Assembly (NCBI RefSeq): GCF_050589685.1
Contig: NZ_JBNGOS010000003.1
Location: forward strand, 1 to 64,000
Direction: 5' to 3'
DNA: 64,000 nt
DNA from: Saccharicrinis sp050589685
Lineage (GTDB): Bacteria; Bacteroidota; Bacteroidia; Bacteroidales; Marinilabiliaceae
In this document: in pieces, positions 62,851 to 64,000 of the stretch
How positions within the stretch are numbered: the first letter of the stretch is position 1
How the letters are laid out: every line of letters starts with the position of its first letter
Position numbers and translations under genes: made by a program
Notes under the pieces: generated by a model
Told to the model about the DNA's origin: nothing
Database searches by the model: none
What the model saw: the letters and a program-made list of their open reading frames with translations, nothing else

Positions 62851-64000
62851 ATGCATCAATTAAAAATTTTAATACTTATTGTAGGAACATTTTTAATGTC
62901 ATCATGTGGTAGTGATGAAGGAGACGAAAACCCTAGCCTTTCATCACCTCTAGCCTTAAATGCCGATGATATTACAGAAACAGGTTTCACAGCTAAGTGG
63001 GTAGGAGTAAACAACGCAGAGGGTTATATATTAGACATTTCAACAAATACCGATTTCTCAGATTTTGTACAGGGGTATCAAGCAAAAAAAATTAGTGGTA
63101 TTGAAGAGACGGTTACAGATTTAACTGGGGCAACAGAGTATCATTACCGGGTGAGAGCATATAACGGCAGTGTTGAATCAGACAACTCAAATGTAATTAA
63201 AACAACCACGGAAGTTCCAACCAATGTTACTTTAAAAGAAGCTACTTCAGGTTTTTTTATTGGAACAGTAGTACAAGCCAATAGGCTTACGGGCGATCAT
63301 GATGTGGTGCTGAAAAGAGAGTTCAGTAGCATAACAGCAGAGTATCAAATGAAAATGAACATCATGTATCCTAATGAAGGGGCTTACGACTGGACAGAAT
63401 CTGATGCTATTGTTGATTATGCTTTTAACAATAGTTTTAATTTGCATGGCCACGCTTTAATCTGGCACAATGCTACACCAGACTGGGTTGTGAACTACAG
63501 TGGAACAGATGCTGAGTTTGAAACGATAGTGGAGGATTATATCAAAACCGTTGTTACTCGTTATAAAGGAAAAGTTACATCGTGGGATGTGGTGAATGAG
63601 GCTTTTGAAGATGGTTCAGGTTCGTACCGAAATTCTGTTTTTTACCAGCGAATGGGTGGAGATGATTACTTGAAGAAATGTTTTCAATGGGCTCGTGAAG
63701 CTGACCCTGATGTACTATTATTCTATAATGATTATAGCATGTGTAGCGACCAAACCAAACAAGATGCTACATTTAATATGGTAGATGATTTTATAGCGAA
63801 TAATGTACCTATTGATGGGGTTGGTTTCCAAATGCACATCTCATATGACTGGCCGCAGAAAGATGACATCGAAAGCGCTACAAATCGTATTGTTGAACGT
63901 GGATTAAAAGTTCACTATTCAGAATTAGATATTCGAGCGAACCCGAATAATGACTTAACAAGCCTAACAAGTTCTCGTGCTTTAGAACTTAAGGAAAAGT
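62851..64000 (+). CDS. GH10 endo-1,4-beta-xylanase, lipoprotein (partial, runs off the window)
   Basis: The frame opens at ATG 62851 and is uninterrupted for 383 codons to the window end. A lipoprotein signal (FLMSSCGSD, Cys19) is followed by a fibronectin type III domain (about 30-115, ALNADDITETGFTAKWVGV) and then the GH10 barrel. GH10 hallmarks are GHALIWHNATPDWV, the acid/base Glu250 in SWDVVNEAFED, FYNDYSM, VGFQMHI and the nucleophile Glu358 in HYSELDIR. It should hydrolyse xylan at the cell surface, feeding SusCD and the GH3. The C terminus is beyond the window. Confidence 0.95.
   Translation, partial: MHQLKILILIVGTFLMSSCGSDEGDENPSLSSPLALNADDITETGFTAKWVGVNNAEGYILDISTNTDFSDFVQGYQAKKISGIEETVTDLTGATEYHYRVRAYNGSVESDNSNVIKTTTEVPTNVTLKEATSGFFIGTVVQANRLTGDHDVVLKREFSSITAEYQMKMNIMYPNEGAYDWTESDAIVDYAFNNSFNLHGHALIWHNATPDWVVNYSGTDAEFETIVEDYIKTVVTRYKGKVTSWDVVNEAFEDGSGSYRNSVFYQRMGGDDYLKKCFQWAREADPDVLLFYNDYSMCSDQTKQDATFNMVDDFIANNVPIDGVGFQMHISYDWPQKDDIESATNRIVERGLKVHYSELDIRANPNNDLTSLTSSRALELKEK

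Noticed and set aside
1..64000. tRNA, rRNA or tmRNA genes
   Set aside because: No T-loop, cloverleaf or rRNA-like sequence was recognised on reading either strand; a covariance-model scan would be decisive.

Overview
The window is chromosomal DNA from a Bacteroidota bacterium, most likely an anaerobic or facultative polysaccharide degrader of the Marinilabiliales/Bacteroidales kind. The lineage is inferred from a SusC/SusD pair, a hybrid two-component system (HTCS), a type IX secretion (T9SS) C-terminal domain, TAnnTTTG -7 promoter elements and the near absence of Shine-Dalgarno sequences. The genus cannot be named from the sequence alone.

Layout. 0.2-1.6 kb: a secreted subtilisin-like lipoprotein. 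2.2-7.3 kb: an operon of an outer-membrane barrel, a MacB/LolD-type ABC ATPase, two FtsX-type permeases and a LolA-like periplasmic protein, probably an envelope transport system. 8-23 kb: a small membrane protein, a long KamA-like radical SAM protein, a terpenoid-cyclase-fold protein, purT, an unknown lipoprotein, a berberine-bridge FAD oxidase, a three-domain AraC regulator, a DPP IV-type peptidase and a TonB-C protein, separated by long repeat-rich intergenic stretches. 23-37 kb: mostly housekeeping genes (argS, a glutamine amidotransferase, rocD, a TonB-dependent receptor, a 2-hydroxyacid dehydrogenase, a cysteine-less ArsC-fold protein, YjbQ, HAD, B3/4, an MBL hydrolase, an isochorismatase-like hydrolase, a PfkB kinase). 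37-38 kb: a REP-associated tyrosine transposase (RAYT) between two REP hairpins. 38-49 kb: Dus, a methyltransferase, a 1,898-residue T9SS surface protein with a small downstream companion, rlmD, a DEAD-box helicase, a 21-bp tandem-repeat block and a C_GCAxxG_C_C protein. 49.7-64 kb: a xylan utilisation locus (HTCS regulator, divergent GH3 with PA14, SusC, SusD, a TIG-domain surface glycan-binding protein, and a GH10 xylanase cut by the window end).

The strongest non-coding observation is a family of roughly 160-200 bp palindromic elements (seven copies) bounded by TTAA. One copy at 7.6 kb sits inside a second dispersed repeat whose uninterrupted relative lies at 19.7 kb. This gives an internal empty-site comparison in which TTAA is the duplicated target. 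The other notable signals are the RAYT cassette whose REPs overlap both neighbouring stop codons, an 83-bp higher-order minisatellite after the helicase gene, and four TGTAAC boxes at 20-21 bp phasing in the HTCS/GH3 divergent promoter region.

In the xylan locus the HTCS probably senses a xylo-oligosaccharide in the periplasm and switches on the divergent genes. GH10 and the glycan-binding lipoprotein would act at the cell surface, SusCD would import oligosaccharides, and the GH3 lipoprotein would trim them to xylose.
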